NCBI RefSeq assembly: GCF_031932625.1
Contig: NZ_JAVSCK010000003.1
Span: forward strand, 62,001 to 126,000
Direction of reading: 5' to 3'
Origin: Hwangdonia seohaensis
GTDB taxonomy: Bacteria > Bacteroidota > Bacteroidia > Flavobacteriales > Flavobacteriaceae
Length of the DNA: 64,000 bases
The position numbers and the translations under genes are program-made. Under the pieces are notes generated by a model that was not told where the DNA came from, did not search any database, and saw nothing but the letters and a program-made list of their open reading frames with translations. Shown in pieces: positions 9,389 to 17,992 of the stretch; the first letter of the stretch is position 1; each line of letters starts with the position of its first letter.

Positions 9389-9763
9389 ATGCCAACAATT
9401 TCGCAATTAGTAAGAAAAGGAAGAGCCAAAATAACCAAGAAGAGTAAATCGGCTGCTTTAGATTCTTGTNNNNNNNNNNNNNNNNNNNNNNNNNNNNNNN
9501 NNNNNNNNNNNNNNNNNNNNNNNNNNNNNNNNNNNNNNNNNNNNNNNNNNNNNNNNNNNNNNNNNNNNNNNNNNNNNNNNNNNNNNNNNNNNNNNNNNNN
9601 NNNNNNNNNNNNNNNNNNNNNGATAGTATTGGTTAGAGGTGGAAGGGTAAAAGATTTACCAGGAGTTAGATATCACATTGTACGTGGTGCTTTAGACACA
9701 GCAGGTGTTTCTGGCAGAACGCAACGTAGATCTAAGTATGGTGCAAAACGCCCTAAAAAGTAA
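9389..9763 (+). CDS. rpsL: 30S ribosomal protein S12 (sequence interrupted by N)
   Basis: S12 is the decoding-centre protein of the small subunit. The N-terminus (MPTISQLVRKGRAKI) and the C-terminus (from residue 79, with GGRVKDLPGVRYH and YGAKRPKK) are clear. The middle (about residues 28-78) is replaced by 152 N at 9470-9621. The total of 124 codons equals the usual S12 length, so the N run has the correct size. Lys88 of the RVKDLPG loop, a known streptomycin-resistance site, is the wild-type residue. The other main site near residue 43 is hidden. It is the first gene of the str operon, 23 nt before rpsG. Confidence 0.95.
   Translation: MPTISQLVRKGRAKITKKSKSAALDSCXXXXXXXXXXXXXXXXXXXXXXXXXXXXXXXXXXXXXXXXXXXXXXXXXXXIVLVRGGRVKDLPGVRYHIVRGALDTAGVSGRTQRRSKYGAKRPKK
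9470..9621. other. run of 152 N (assembly gap or mask)
   Basis: All bases are N. The reading frame of rpsL closes correctly across it if 152 bases is the true length. It hides about 51 codons of S12. No biological feature can be read here. Confidence 0.99.
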
Positions 9764-9786
9764 TTAAAAAACTTTAAGAAGAAGAC

Positions 9787-10263
9787 ATGAGAAAAAGAGC
9801 AGCAAAAAAGAGACCGCTTTTACCGGATCCACGATTTAACGACCAGTTAGTAACACGTTTCGTTAATATGATGATGTGGGACGGAAAAAAGTCTGTCGCT
9901 TTTAAAGTATTCTACGATGCAATTGATATTGTAGATTCGAAAAAAACTGACGAAGAAAAAACAGCTTTGGAAATCTGGAAAGACGCTTTATCAAATGTGA
10001 TGCCTCACGTAGAAGTACGTAGCCGTCGTGTTGGTGGTGCCACATTCCAAATCCCAATGCAAATTCGTCCAGATCGCAAAGTATCTACAGCCATGAAATG
10101 GTTAATAACCTATTCGAGAAAAAGAAACGAAAAATCAATGGCTTTACGCTTAGCTTCAGAGGTTTTGGCAGCAGCTAAAGAAGAAGGGGCAGCAGTTAAG
10201 AAAAGAGTAGATACTCATAAAATGGCTGAAGCTAACAAAGCATTCTCTCACTTTAGATTCTAA
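9787..10263 (+). CDS. rpsG: 30S ribosomal protein S7
   Basis: S7 starts assembly of the 30S head by binding the 3' major domain of 16S rRNA and lies near the E site. The 158-aa product shows family motifs RKRAAKKRPLLPDPRFND, FVNMMMWDGKKSVAFK and the C-terminal RVDTHKMAEANKAFSHFRF. Length and order (rpsL-rpsG-fusA) are standard for the str operon. It is 8 nt before fusA. Confidence 0.98.
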   Translation: MRKRAAKKRPLLPDPRFNDQLVTRFVNMMMWDGKKSVAFKVFYDAIDIVDSKKTDEEKTALEIWKDALSNVMPHVEVRSRRVGGATFQIPMQIRPDRKVSTAMKWLITYSRKRNEKSMALRLASEVLAAAKEEGAAVKKRVDTHKMAEANKAFSHFRF

Positions 10264-10271
10264 TTTACGAT

Positions 10272-12398
10272 ATGGCAAGAGATTTAAAACTTACAAGAAA
10301 CATAGGAATTGCAGCTCATATTGATGCTGGTAAAACAACCACAACAGAGCGAATTCTATTTTATACGGGAGTCTCACACAAAATTGGAGAAGTTCACGAT
10401 GGTGCTTCTACAATGGACTGGATGGAGCAAGAAGCAGAAAGAGGTATTACTATTACTTCGGCAGCTACAACTTGCGATTGGACCTTCCCTAAAGAAAATG
10501 GTGAGCCAACCGCAGATGCTCAAGATTACCATTTTAATATTATTGACACCCCTGGTCACGTTGATTTTACGGTTGAAGTTAACCGTTCGTTACGTGTATT
10601 AGATGGTTTAGTATTCTTATTTAGTGCGGTTGATGGTGTTGAGCCACAATCTGAAACTAACTGGAGACTTGCAGACAACTATAAAGTACCAAGAATTGGT
10701 TTTGTTAATAAAATGGATCGTCAAGGATCTAACTTTTTAGGTGTTTGTCAGCAAGTAAAAGATATGTTGAAGTCCAACGCAGTACCAATTGTATTGAACA
10801 TTGGTGATGAGATGGATTTTAAGGGTATCGTAGATTTAGTTAAAAACAGAGCTATTGTATGGCATGATGACAATTTCGGATCTACTTTCGATGTTGTGCC
10901 AATTCCGGAAGACATGAAAGATGAGGTGCGTAAGTATCGTGCTTTATTAATCGAGGAAGTAGCTAGCTACGATGAGGATTTATTAGAAAAATTTATGGAA
11001 GATGAAGATTCTATTACAGAAGATGAAGTGCATGCTGCACTTAGGGCTGCTGTAATGGATATGGCCATTATACCAATGGTATGTGGTTCTTCATTTAAAA
11101 ATAAAGGAGTGCAGTTCTTATTAGATGCCGTGTGTCGTTATTTGCCTTCTCCAATGGATAGAGAAAGTATAATAGGTACAAATCCAGATACAGGAGCAGA
11201 AGAAATACGTAAGCCTAGTGTTAAAGACCCATTTGCAGCATTAGCTTTTAAAATTGCTACCGATCCTTTCGTAGGGCGTTTGGCATTTTTTAGAGCATAC
11301 TCGGGTCGTTTAGACGCAGGGTCTTACATCTTGAATAACCGTTCAGGTAAAAAAGAACGTATTTCCCGTATCTACCAAATGCACTCTAATAAGCAAAACG
11401 CTATCGATTTTATCGAAGCAGGAGATATTGGAGCAGCAGTAGGGTTTAAAGACATCAAGACTGGTGACACCATGTCTGATGAAAAACACCCAATTGTTTT
11501 AGAGTCTATGGACTTCCCAGATCCGGTAATTGGTATCGCGGTGGAGCCTAAAACCAAAGCAGATGTTGATAAATTAGGTATGGCCTTAGCCAAATTATCT
11601 GAAGAAGATCCAACATTTACAGCGAGAACCGATGAAGCTTCAGGGCAGACTATTATTTCTGGAATGGGAGAGCTTCACTTAGATATTATTGTTGACCGTT
11701 TGAAGCGTGAGTTTAAAGTTGAAGTAAACCAAGGTCAGCCGCAAGTAGAGTACAAAGAAGCTATTACACAACGCGCTGATCACCGAGAGGTTTACAAAAA
11801 GCAATCTGGTGGACGTGGTAAATTTGCCGATATCGTATTTACTTTAGAGCCAGCAGAAGAAGGCAAAGTTGGGTTGGATTTTGTATCTGAAATTAAAGGT
11901 GGTAACGTTCCTAAAGAATTTATCCCTTCAATTGAAAAAGGATTCAAAATGGCCATGGTAAATGGACCATTGGCAGGATACGAAGTTGATGCTATGAAAG
12001 TAACATTAACAGATGGATCTTACCACGATGTGGATTCTGATCAGTTATCTTTCGAATTAGCTGCAAAAATAGGATTTAAAAATGCCGCTAAAGCTGCCAA
12101 AGCTGTAATCATGGAACCAATTATGAAACTTGAGGTAATTACACCTGAAGAAAACATGGGTGACATTGTTGGAGATTTGAACAGACGAAGAGGGCAAGTA
12201 AGTGATATGGGCGATAGAGCCGGAGCAAAAACAGTGAAAGCAACTGTGCCATTATCAGAAATGTTTGGTTATGTAACTACATTAAGAACATTGTCTTCTG
12301 GTCGTGCAACATCAACAATGGAATTTTCACACTATGCTGAAACGCCTTCAAACATATCTGAAGAAGTAATTAAAGCAGCAAAAGGCGTTGAATCGTAA
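10272..12398 (+). CDS. fusA: translation elongation factor G
   Basis: EF-G is the GTPase that drives tRNA-mRNA translocation on the ribosome. The 708-aa protein contains the P-loop AHIDAGKTTTTERIL, switch II DTPGHVDF, the NKMD base-recognition motif and the later EF-G domains (GMGELHLDIIVDRL in domain III; YEVDAMKVTLTDGSYH in domain IV; GYVTTLRTLSSGRA in domain V). Length and position in the str operon are those of canonical EF-G. The operon continues with rpsJ after 11 nt; no tuf gene is present between them. Confidence 0.98.
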   Translation: MARDLKLTRNIGIAAHIDAGKTTTTERILFYTGVSHKIGEVHDGASTMDWMEQEAERGITITSAATTCDWTFPKENGEPTADAQDYHFNIIDTPGHVDFTVEVNRSLRVLDGLVFLFSAVDGVEPQSETNWRLADNYKVPRIGFVNKMDRQGSNFLGVCQQVKDMLKSNAVPIVLNIGDEMDFKGIVDLVKNRAIVWHDDNFGSTFDVVPIPEDMKDEVRKYRALLIEEVASYDEDLLEKFMEDEDSITEDEVHAALRAAVMDMAIIPMVCGSSFKNKGVQFLLDAVCRYLPSPMDRESIIGTNPDTGAEEIRKPSVKDPFAALAFKIATDPFVGRLAFFRAYSGRLDAGSYILNNRSGKKERISRIYQMHSNKQNAIDFIEAGDIGAAVGFKDIKTGDTMSDEKHPIVLESMDFPDPVIGIAVEPKTKADVDKLGMALAKLSEEDPTFTARTDEASGQTIISGMGELHLDIIVDRLKREFKVEVNQGQPQVEYKEAITQRADHREVYKKQSGGRGKFADIVFTLEPAEEGKVGLDFVSEIKGGNVPKEFIPSIEKGFKMAMVNGPLAGYEVDAMKVTLTDGSYHDVDSDQLSFELAAKIGFKNAAKAAKAVIMEPIMKLEVITPEENMGDIVGDLNRRRGQVSDMGDRAGAKTVKATVPLSEMFGYVTTLRTLSSGRATSTMEFSHYAETPSNISEEVIKAAKGVES

Positions 12399-12409
12399 AT
12401 CTTAAGAAA

Positions 12410-12715
12410 ATGAGTCAAAAAATCAGAATAAAATTAAAATCTTACGATCACAACTTAGTGGATAAGTCTGCTGAAAAGATTGTAAAAACAGTAAAAAGTA
12501 CTGGCGCTGTTGTAACGGGACCAATACCATTACCAACACACAAGAAAATTTTCACTGTATTGCGTTCGCCACACGTAAACAAGAAATCAAGAGAACAATT
12601 TCAATTATCGTCTTATAAGAGGTTATTGGATATTTACTCGTCGTCATCAAAAACCATTGATGCGTTAATGAAGCTTGAATTACCAAGTGGTGTTGAAGTA
12701 GAGATAAAGGTGTAA
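12410..12715 (+). CDS. rpsJ: 30S ribosomal protein S10
   Basis: S10 is a head protein of the 30S subunit and also the NusE transcription antitermination factor. The 101-aa product starts MSQKIRIKLKSYDHNLVDKS and contains GPIPLPTHKKIFTVLRSPHV, the classic S10 loop. It follows fusA by 11 nt. Its stop codon runs straight into a heptamer repeat and then a terminator-like hairpin, so in this genome S10 is attached to the str operon and separated from rplC by 171 nt. Confidence 0.97.
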   Translation: MSQKIRIKLKSYDHNLVDKSAEKIVKTVKSTGAVVTGPIPLPTHKKIFTVLRSPHVNKKSREQFQLSSYKRLLDIYSSSSKTIDALMKLELPSGVEVEIKV

Positions 12716-12749
12716 TTCCAAATTCAGGATTCTGCATTCAGAATTGCAA
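12715..12749. repeat. 7-bp-period degenerate tandem repeat after rpsJ
   Basis: Five heptamers in exact register: attccaa, attcagg, attctgc, attcaga, attgcaa. The first base is the last base of the rpsJ stop codon. Confidence 0.65.
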
Positions 12750-12794
12750 ACATGTCCCACCGATGCGGTCGCGGGAAAAACGGTAAAAATACAT

Positions 12795-12829
12795 TCAGGG
12801 TTGAACGTATTTCGACCCTGAGTTTTTTT
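12795..12829 (+). terminator. terminator-like hairpin between rpsJ and rplC (possible attenuator)
   Basis: TCAGGGTTGAA (12795-12805) pairs with TTCGACCCTGA (12811-12821): 11 bp with one G-T wobble and a 5-nt loop. Seven T follow at 12823-12829. A second small hairpin (GTTGAA, six T, TTCAAC; 12840-12857) comes before rplC. The structure is seen; whether it ends the str operon or attenuates expression of rplC is inferred. Confidence 0.72.
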
Positions 12830-12886
12830 AAATAAGTATGTTGAATTTTTTTTCAACGAAATAGTAATAATTAATAAATAATAAAT

Positions 12887-13504
12887 ATGTCTGGGTTAAT
12901 TGGAAAAAAAATCGGTATGACCAGCATCTTCGATGAAAACGGGAAAAATATTCCTTGTACAGTAATCGAAGCTGGACCATGTATCGTTACCCAAGTCAGA
13001 ACTAAAGAGGTTGACGGTTATAAAGCTGTTCAATTAGGTTTCGATGACGCGACAGAAAAAAGCGCTACTAAAGCAGACTTAGGTCATGCTAAAAAAGCGG
13101 GTACTTCTGTAAAACGCAAAATCGTCGAATTCAAAGGTTTTGATGAGGAGTACAAATTAGGAGATGCAATCACTGTTGAGCATTTCAACGAAGGAGAATT
13201 CGTTGATATCGCAGGAACTTCTAAAGGAAAAGGATTTCAAGGGGTTGTTAAACGTCATGGTTTCGGTGGTGTAGGTCAAGCTACCCACGGTCAGCATAAC
13301 CGTTTAAGAGCACCGGGATCTATTGGAGCTGCATCGTACCCTGCTCGTGTTTTTAAAGGCATGAAAATGGCAGGACGCATGGGCGGTGAAAAAGTGAAAG
13401 TTCAAAATTTAAGAGTTTTAAAAGTAGTTGCTGAAAAGAATCTACTTGTGGTTAAAGGATGTGTTCCTGGTCACAAAAACGCTTATGTAATTATTAGAAA
13501 ATAA
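12887..13504 (+). CDS. rplC: 50S ribosomal protein L3
   Basis: L3 binds 23S rRNA near the peptidyl transferase centre and is an early assembly protein. The 205-aa product starts MSGLIGKKIGMTSIFDENG and has the L3 signature GKGFQGVVKRHGFGG and the central extension THGQHNRLRAPGSIG. It opens the S10-type cluster here because rpsJ is split off by a hairpin region. The stop overlaps the rplD start (TAATG). Confidence 0.98.
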   Translation: MSGLIGKKIGMTSIFDENGKNIPCTVIEAGPCIVTQVRTKEVDGYKAVQLGFDDATEKSATKADLGHAKKAGTSVKRKIVEFKGFDEEYKLGDAITVEHFNEGEFVDIAGTSKGKGFQGVVKRHGFGGVGQATHGQHNRLRAPGSIGAASYPARVFKGMKMAGRMGGEKVKVQNLRVLKVVAEKNLLVVKGCVPGHKNAYVIIRK

Positions 13505-14133
13505 TGAAAGTAGCAGTTTTAGATATAAACGGAAAAGACACAGGTAGAAAGGCAGACCTTTCTAACGAAGTGTTCGCTATTGAGCCTAATAATCACGCTG
13601 TGTATTTGGATGTTAAACAATATTTGGCAAACCAACGTCAGGGAACTCACAAATCGAAAGAACGTGCTGAGATTTCTGGAAGTACACGTAAGATTAAAAA
13701 GCAAAAAGGAACTGGTACGGCAAGAGCAGGTAGTATTAAGTCTGGTATTTTTAAGGGCGGTGGTCGTATGTTCGGTCCAAGACCAAGAAATTACAGCATA
13801 AAACTTAATAAAAACCTAAAGCGTTTAGCACGTAAATCTGCCTTAAGTATCAAAGCAGGAGAGAAATCAATTACGGTTTTAGAAGACTTTAATTTTGATG
13901 CTCCAAAGACCAAGAATTTTACAGCCGTTTTAAAAGCTTTAGAGCTTGAAAAGAAAAAAACGCTGTTTGTGTTGGGTGGCTCAAATAATAACGTATATTT
14001 GTCATCGCGCAATTTAAAAACTTCAGAAGTTATAACAGCTTCAGAATTAAGCACTTACAAAATTTTAAACGCCAATCAAGTGGTGCTTTTAGAAAGTGCT
14101 TTAGAAGGAATTGAAACAAATTTAAGTAAATAG
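13504..14133 (+). CDS. rplD: 50S ribosomal protein L4
   Basis: L4 (209 aa) lines the peptide exit tunnel. The long tunnel loop is seen in RKIKKQKGTGTARAGS and FGPRPRNYSIKLNKN. The ATG shares one base with the rplC stop, so the two genes are probably translationally coupled. In enterobacteria L4 represses its own operon; the hairpin before rplC would be a place to look for such control here, but no homology to that leader is claimed. Confidence 0.97.
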   Translation: MKVAVLDINGKDTGRKADLSNEVFAIEPNNHAVYLDVKQYLANQRQGTHKSKERAEISGSTRKIKKQKGTGTARAGSIKSGIFKGGGRMFGPRPRNYSIKLNKNLKRLARKSALSIKAGEKSITVLEDFNFDAPKTKNFTAVLKALELEKKKTLFVLGGSNNNVYLSSRNLKTSEVITASELSTYKILNANQVVLLESALEGIETNLSK

Positions 14134-14138
14134 AAACC

Positions 14139-14429
14139 ATGAGTATCTTAATTAAACCTATAATCACAGAAAAAGCGACAGCTCAAAGCGAGTTGAGAAA
14201 CTGCTATACATTCTCAGTGAATACGAAGGCGAACAAGATAGAAATCAAAAAAGCGGTTGAAGCTGCTTATGGCGTTTCTGTTGAAAAAGTTCGTACTATA
14301 AATGTCCGTCCAGATCGTAATACCAAGCACACAAAAACAGGTATTCAAAATGGTAAAACAAATGCTGTTAAAAAAGCAATTGTACAGCTGGCGGAAGGTG
14401 AAATGATTGATTTATACAGTAACATGTAA
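14139..14429 (+). CDS. rplW: 50S ribosomal protein L23
   Basis: L23 sits at the tunnel exit and is the docking site for trigger factor and signal recognition particle. The 96-aa protein starts MSILIKPIITEKATAQSE and has YTFSVNTKANKIEIKKAVE and VRTINVRPD, all typical. It is 5 nt after rplD and 10 nt before rplB. Confidence 0.97.
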   Translation: MSILIKPIITEKATAQSELRNCYTFSVNTKANKIEIKKAVEAAYGVSVEKVRTINVRPDRNTKHTKTGIQNGKTNAVKKAIVQLAEGEMIDLYSNM

Positions 14430-14439
14430 TTAAAGACAA

Positions 14440-15267
14440 ATGTCAGTAAGAAAATTAAAACCAATCACACCAGGACAGCGATTTAGAGTAGTAAATGGGT
14501 ATGACGCCATAACTACTGATAAGCCGGAAAAGAGTTTACTCGTTCCGAACAAAAGGTCTGGTGGTAGAAACAGTCAGGGAAAAATGACCATGCGCTACAT
14601 AGGTGGCGGTCATAAGAAAAAGTATCGTATTATCGATTTTAAAAGAGACAAAGCGGGTATTCCTGCTGAAGTAGCTTCAATAGAATACGATCCAAACAGA
14701 ACCGCTTTTATCGCATTATTGAATTATCAAGATGGTGAGAAAAGATACATTATCGCTCAAAATGGACTTCAGGTTGGGCAAAATGTAGTATCTGGTGCAA
14801 CAGATGTGGCTCCAGAAATTGGGAACGCGATGCCGTTAAGTGAAATTCCATTAGGAACCATTATTTCTTGTGTAGAGTTACGTCCGGGACAAGGTGCCAT
14901 TATGGCGCGTAGTGCAGGTGCTTTTGCACAGTTAATGGCAAGAGACGGAAAGTTTGCATCTATCAAATTACCTTCAGGAGAAACAAGATTAATTCTTGTT
15001 AACTGTATGGCTACAATAGGTGTAGTATCTAACTCAGACCACCAATTATTAGTTGGCGGTAAAGCAGGTAGAACACGCTGGTTAGGAAGAAGACCACGTA
15101 CAAGACCGGTAGTAATGAATCCAGTTGATCACCCAATGGGTGGTGGTGAAGGTAAATCTTCAGGTGGACATCCTCGTTCTAGAAACGGTATTCCAGCTAA
15201 AGGCTACAGAACCCGTTCTAGAAACAAAGCGAGTAATAAATATATTGTAGAACGTAGAAAGAAATAA
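14440..15267 (+). CDS. rplB: 50S ribosomal protein L2
   Basis: L2 (275 aa) is needed for subunit association and for a functional peptidyl transferase centre. The conserved C-terminal loop VVMNPVDHPMGGGEGKSSGG contains the His of the HPxGGGEG motif. Also seen are RSGGRNSQGKMTMRYIGGGH near the N-terminus and the Lys/Arg-rich end. rpsS follows after 3 nt. Confidence 0.98.
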   Translation: MSVRKLKPITPGQRFRVVNGYDAITTDKPEKSLLVPNKRSGGRNSQGKMTMRYIGGGHKKKYRIIDFKRDKAGIPAEVASIEYDPNRTAFIALLNYQDGEKRYIIAQNGLQVGQNVVSGATDVAPEIGNAMPLSEIPLGTIISCVELRPGQGAIMARSAGAFAQLMARDGKFASIKLPSGETRLILVNCMATIGVVSNSDHQLLVGGKAGRTRWLGRRPRTRPVVMNPVDHPMGGGEGKSSGGHPRSRNGIPAKGYRTRSRNKASNKYIVERRKK

Positions 15268-15270
15268 GAC

Positions 15271-15549
15271 ATGGCAAGATCATTAAAAAAAGGACCTTAC
15301 GTTCATTATAAATTAGAAAGAAAAGTAGCTGCAAATGTTGAAGCTAACAAAAAAACGGTAATCAAAACTTGGTCTCGTGCCAGTATGATTACACCAGATT
15401 TTGTTGGACAAACCATAGCGGTACACAATGGCCGACAATTTGTTCCAGTATATGTTACTGAAAACATGGTAGGCCATAAATTAGGAGAATTTTCACCAAC
15501 ACGTTCATTCCGTGGACATGCAGGTGCTAAAAACAAAGGTAAAAAGTAG
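15271..15549 (+). CDS. rpsS: 30S ribosomal protein S19
   Basis: S19 is a 92-aa head protein that forms an intersubunit bridge with L5. It has MARSLKKGPYVHYKL, the RASMITPDFVGQTIAVHNG segment and the signature KLGEFSPTRSFRGHAG. Position between rplB and rplV is standard. Confidence 0.98.
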   Translation: MARSLKKGPYVHYKLERKVAANVEANKKTVIKTWSRASMITPDFVGQTIAVHNGRQFVPVYVTENMVGHKLGEFSPTRSFRGHAGAKNKGKK

Positions 15550-15555
15550 TAAGCT

Positions 15556-15963
15556 ATGGGAAGTCGTAAAAAACAAATGGCAGACGCTATTAAGGAAGCA
15601 AAAAAGCACGTTGCTTTTGCAAAACTTAATAACTGTCCTACATCACCAAGAAAAATGCGTTTAGTAGCCGATTTAGTAAGAGGCGAAAAGGTAGAACATG
15701 CACTTAATATCTTAAAGTTTAACAATAAGGAAGCATCTGGCCGTTTAGAGAAGTTGTTATTATCAGCTATCGCTAACTGGCAAGCAAAAAACGAAGATGC
15801 CGATGTTGAAACTGCAGAATTATTTGTAAAAGAGATAAGAGTTGATGGCGGATCTATGTTAAAAAGATTGCGTCCAGCACCTCAAGGTCGTGCACACAGA
15901 ATTAGAAAACGTTCAAACCACGTAACATTAGTGGTAGGAGCCAACAATAACACACAAGCTTAA
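15556..15963 (+). CDS. rplV: 50S ribosomal protein L22
   Basis: L22 (135 aa) reaches into the exit tunnel near the macrolide site. It shows NNCPTSPRKMRLVADLVRG and the tunnel hairpin ending LRPAPQGRAHRIRKRSNH. The start at 15556 (MGSRKK) is preferred over an internal Met eight codons in, because related flavobacterial L22 proteins carry this short basic N-terminus (from memory). rpsC follows by 7 nt. Confidence 0.96.
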   Translation: MGSRKKQMADAIKEAKKHVAFAKLNNCPTSPRKMRLVADLVRGEKVEHALNILKFNNKEASGRLEKLLLSAIANWQAKNEDADVETAELFVKEIRVDGGSMLKRLRPAPQGRAHRIRKRSNHVTLVVGANNNTQA

Positions 15964-15970
15964 TAAGAGT

Positions 15971-16690
15971 ATGGGACAAAAAACAAATCCAATCGGAAAT
16001 CGCTTAGGAATTATCAGAGGATGGGAGTCTAACTGGTACGGAGGAAACGATTATGGTGACAAACTTGCCGAAGACGATAAGATTAGAAAATACGTTCACG
16101 CGCGTTTATCTAAAGCTAGTGTAAGTAGAGTAATCATCGAGAGAACTTTAAAACTTGTAACCGTTACTATCACTACTGCAAGACCAGGTATTATTATCGG
16201 GAAAGGCGGGCAAGAGGTAGACAAGTTAAAAGAAGAGCTTAAAAAGATTACCGGAAAAGAAGTTCAGATTAACATCTTTGAAATTAAAAGACCTGAACTG
16301 GATGCATTTTTAGTAGCATCAAGCATCGCTCGTCAAATTGAAAACAGAATTTCATACCGTCGTGCAATCAAGATGGCTATTGCTGCAACAATGCGAATGA
16401 ATGCTGAAGGCATTAAAATTCAAATTAGTGGTCGTTTAAACGGGGCAGAAATGGCACGTAGCGAACATTACAAAGAAGGACGTATTCCTTTATCAACCTT
16501 TAGAGCCGATATTGATTATGCTTTAGTTGAGGCACACACTACTTACGGTAGATTGGGTGTTAAAGTATGGATCATGAAAGGTGAAGTATATGGTAAAAGA
16601 GAGCTTTCTCCGCTTGTTGGATTGTCCAAAAAGCAAGGAAAAGGTGGCCCCGGAAGAGGTGGCAACAAAGGACCTCGTCGTAGAAAGTAA
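15971..16690 (+). CDS. rpsC: 30S ribosomal protein S3
   Basis: S3 lines the mRNA entry tunnel and contributes to helicase activity on mRNA. The 239-aa protein has the N-terminal MGQKTNPIGNRLGIIRGW, a KH RNA-binding domain with the GxxG loop in GIIIGKGGQEVDKL (about residues 75-90), and a C-terminal domain with SGRLNGAEMARSE. The Gly/Arg/Lys-rich tail ends GPRRRK. Confidence 0.97.
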   Translation: MGQKTNPIGNRLGIIRGWESNWYGGNDYGDKLAEDDKIRKYVHARLSKASVSRVIIERTLKLVTVTITTARPGIIIGKGGQEVDKLKEELKKITGKEVQINIFEIKRPELDAFLVASSIARQIENRISYRRAIKMAIAATMRMNAEGIKIQISGRLNGAEMARSEHYKEGRIPLSTFRADIDYALVEAHTTYGRLGVKVWIMKGEVYGKRELSPLVGLSKKQGKGGPGRGGNKGPRRRK

Positions 16691-16711
16691 TTTTTTATAA
16701 AGTAAAGAAAA

Positions 16712-17131
16712 ATGTTACAGCCTAAAAGAACAAAATTTCGTAAGCAACAAAAAGGACGTATGAAGGGGAACTCAGGTAGAGGTCACCAATTATCAAACGG
16801 AACTTTTGGAATAAAAGCATTGGACTCGAATTTTTTAACATCGCGTCAAATAGAAGCAGCACGTATTGCCGCTACACGTTACATGAAAAGAGAAGGACAA
16901 CTTTGGATTAAAATTTTTCCAGACAAGCCTATTACAAAAAAGCCTCTTGAAGTACGTATGGGTAAAGGTAAAGGTGCCGTAGAATATTGGGTGGCCGTTG
17001 TTAAACCAGGACGGGTTTTATTTGAAATTGGTGGTGTGCCATTAGACGTTGCAAAAGAAGCATTGCGTTTAGCAGCACAAAAGCTACCGGTAAAAACTAA
17101 GTTTTTAATCGCTAGAGATTACGAAGCATAA
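16712..17131 (+). CDS. rplP: 50S ribosomal protein L16
   Basis: L16 (139 aa) contacts the A-site tRNA and the central protuberance. MLQPKRTKFRKQQKGRMKG, the segment RQIEAARIAATRYMKREGQ and RMGKGKGAVEYWVAVVKPGR are diagnostic. It is separated from rpsC by 21 nt. Confidence 0.97.
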   Translation: MLQPKRTKFRKQQKGRMKGNSGRGHQLSNGTFGIKALDSNFLTSRQIEAARIAATRYMKREGQLWIKIFPDKPITKKPLEVRMGKGKGAVEYWVAVVKPGRVLFEIGGVPLDVAKEALRLAAQKLPVKTKFLIARDYEA

Positions 17132-17144
17132 TTTATTTGATATT

Positions 17145-17336
17145 ATGAAACAATCAGAAATTAAAGAATTATCTGTAGCTGAGTTACAAGAAAAACTTGG
17201 TGAAACAAAAAAGAGTTATTCAGACCTAAAATTGGCTCATGCAATATCTCCTTTAGAAAATCCAATTCAATTACGTTCAATAAGAAGAACCGTAGCCAGA
17301 ATTGCGACCGAATTAACTAAAAGAGAATTACAATAA
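17145..17336 (+). CDS. rpmC: 50S ribosomal protein L29
   Basis: L29 is a 63-aa helical hairpin protein at the tunnel exit, next to L23. MKQSEIKELSVAELQEKL and the second helix SIRRTVARIATELTKRE fit the family. Length is normal. rpsQ follows after 12 nt. Confidence 0.96.
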   Translation: MKQSEIKELSVAELQEKLGETKKSYSDLKLAHAISPLENPIQLRSIRRTVARIATELTKRELQ

Positions 17337-17348
17337 TTCTGCTGAAAG

Positions 17349-17606
17349 ATGGAAACAAGAAATTTAAGAAAAGAACGTATAGGAGTTGTTACTAGTAACA
17401 AAATGCAAAAATCAATAGTTGTTGCAGAAGTTAAAAAAGTAAAACATCCTATGTATGGAAAATTCGTATTAAAAACGAAAAAGTACGTAGCACACGACGA
17501 AACAAACGATTGCAACATTGGCGATAAGGTAAAGATCATGGAAACACGACCTTTAAGTAAATCTAAATGTTGGAGATTAGTAGAAATCCTAGAAAGAGCT
17601 AAGTAA
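17349..17606 (+). CDS. rpsQ: 30S ribosomal protein S17
   Basis: S17 is an 85-aa OB-fold protein that binds helix 11 of 16S rRNA. The sequence has RKERIGVVTSNKMQKSIVV, the HPMYGKFV motif and HDETNDCNIGDKVKIMETRP. It is 2 nt before rplN. Confidence 0.97.
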   Translation: METRNLRKERIGVVTSNKMQKSIVVAEVKKVKHPMYGKFVLKTKKYVAHDETNDCNIGDKVKIMETRPLSKSKCWRLVEILERAK

Positions 17607-17608
17607 TT

Positions 17609-17977
17609 ATGGTACAACAAGAATCAAGATTAAAAGTAGCAGACAACACTGGGGCAAAGGAAGTTTTAACTATCCGTGTTTTAGGTGGTACTAAAAGAAG
17701 GTATGCTTCTGTAGGAGACAAAATAGTTGTTTCTGTTAAAGACGCAACACCTAATGGAAGCATTAAAAAAGGTGCGGTTTCAACTGCAGTTGTTGTGCGT
17801 ACTAAAAAAGAAGTAAGACGACCAGACGGATCTTATATAAGATTTGACGATAACGCCTGTGTTTTGTTAAACCCAACCGGTGAGATGAGAGGTACACGTG
17901 TATTTGGTCCTGTTGCTAGAGAACTTCGTGACAAACAATTCATGAAGATTGTATCATTAGCACCAGAGGTGCTTTAA
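17609..17977 (+). CDS. rplN: 50S ribosomal protein L14
   Basis: L14 (122 aa) lies at the subunit interface and is the docking site for ribosome silencing factor. Its start MVQQESRLKVADNTGAKE and the motif RPDGSYIRFDDNACVLLN are highly conserved. Length is standard. Confidence 0.98.
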   Translation: MVQQESRLKVADNTGAKEVLTIRVLGGTKRRYASVGDKIVVSVKDATPNGSIKKGAVSTAVVVRTKKEVRRPDGSYIRFDDNACVLLNPTGEMRGTRVFGPVARELRDKQFMKIVSLAPEVL

Positions 17978-17992
17978 TACATAAATATTAAG

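Noticed and set aside
13580..13801. 73-aa plus-strand ORF inside rplD
   Set aside because: It is an alternate frame of a conserved ribosomal protein gene.
15306..15725. 139-aa minus-strand ORF across rpsS and rplV
   Set aside because: It is a shadow of two certain ribosomal protein genes.
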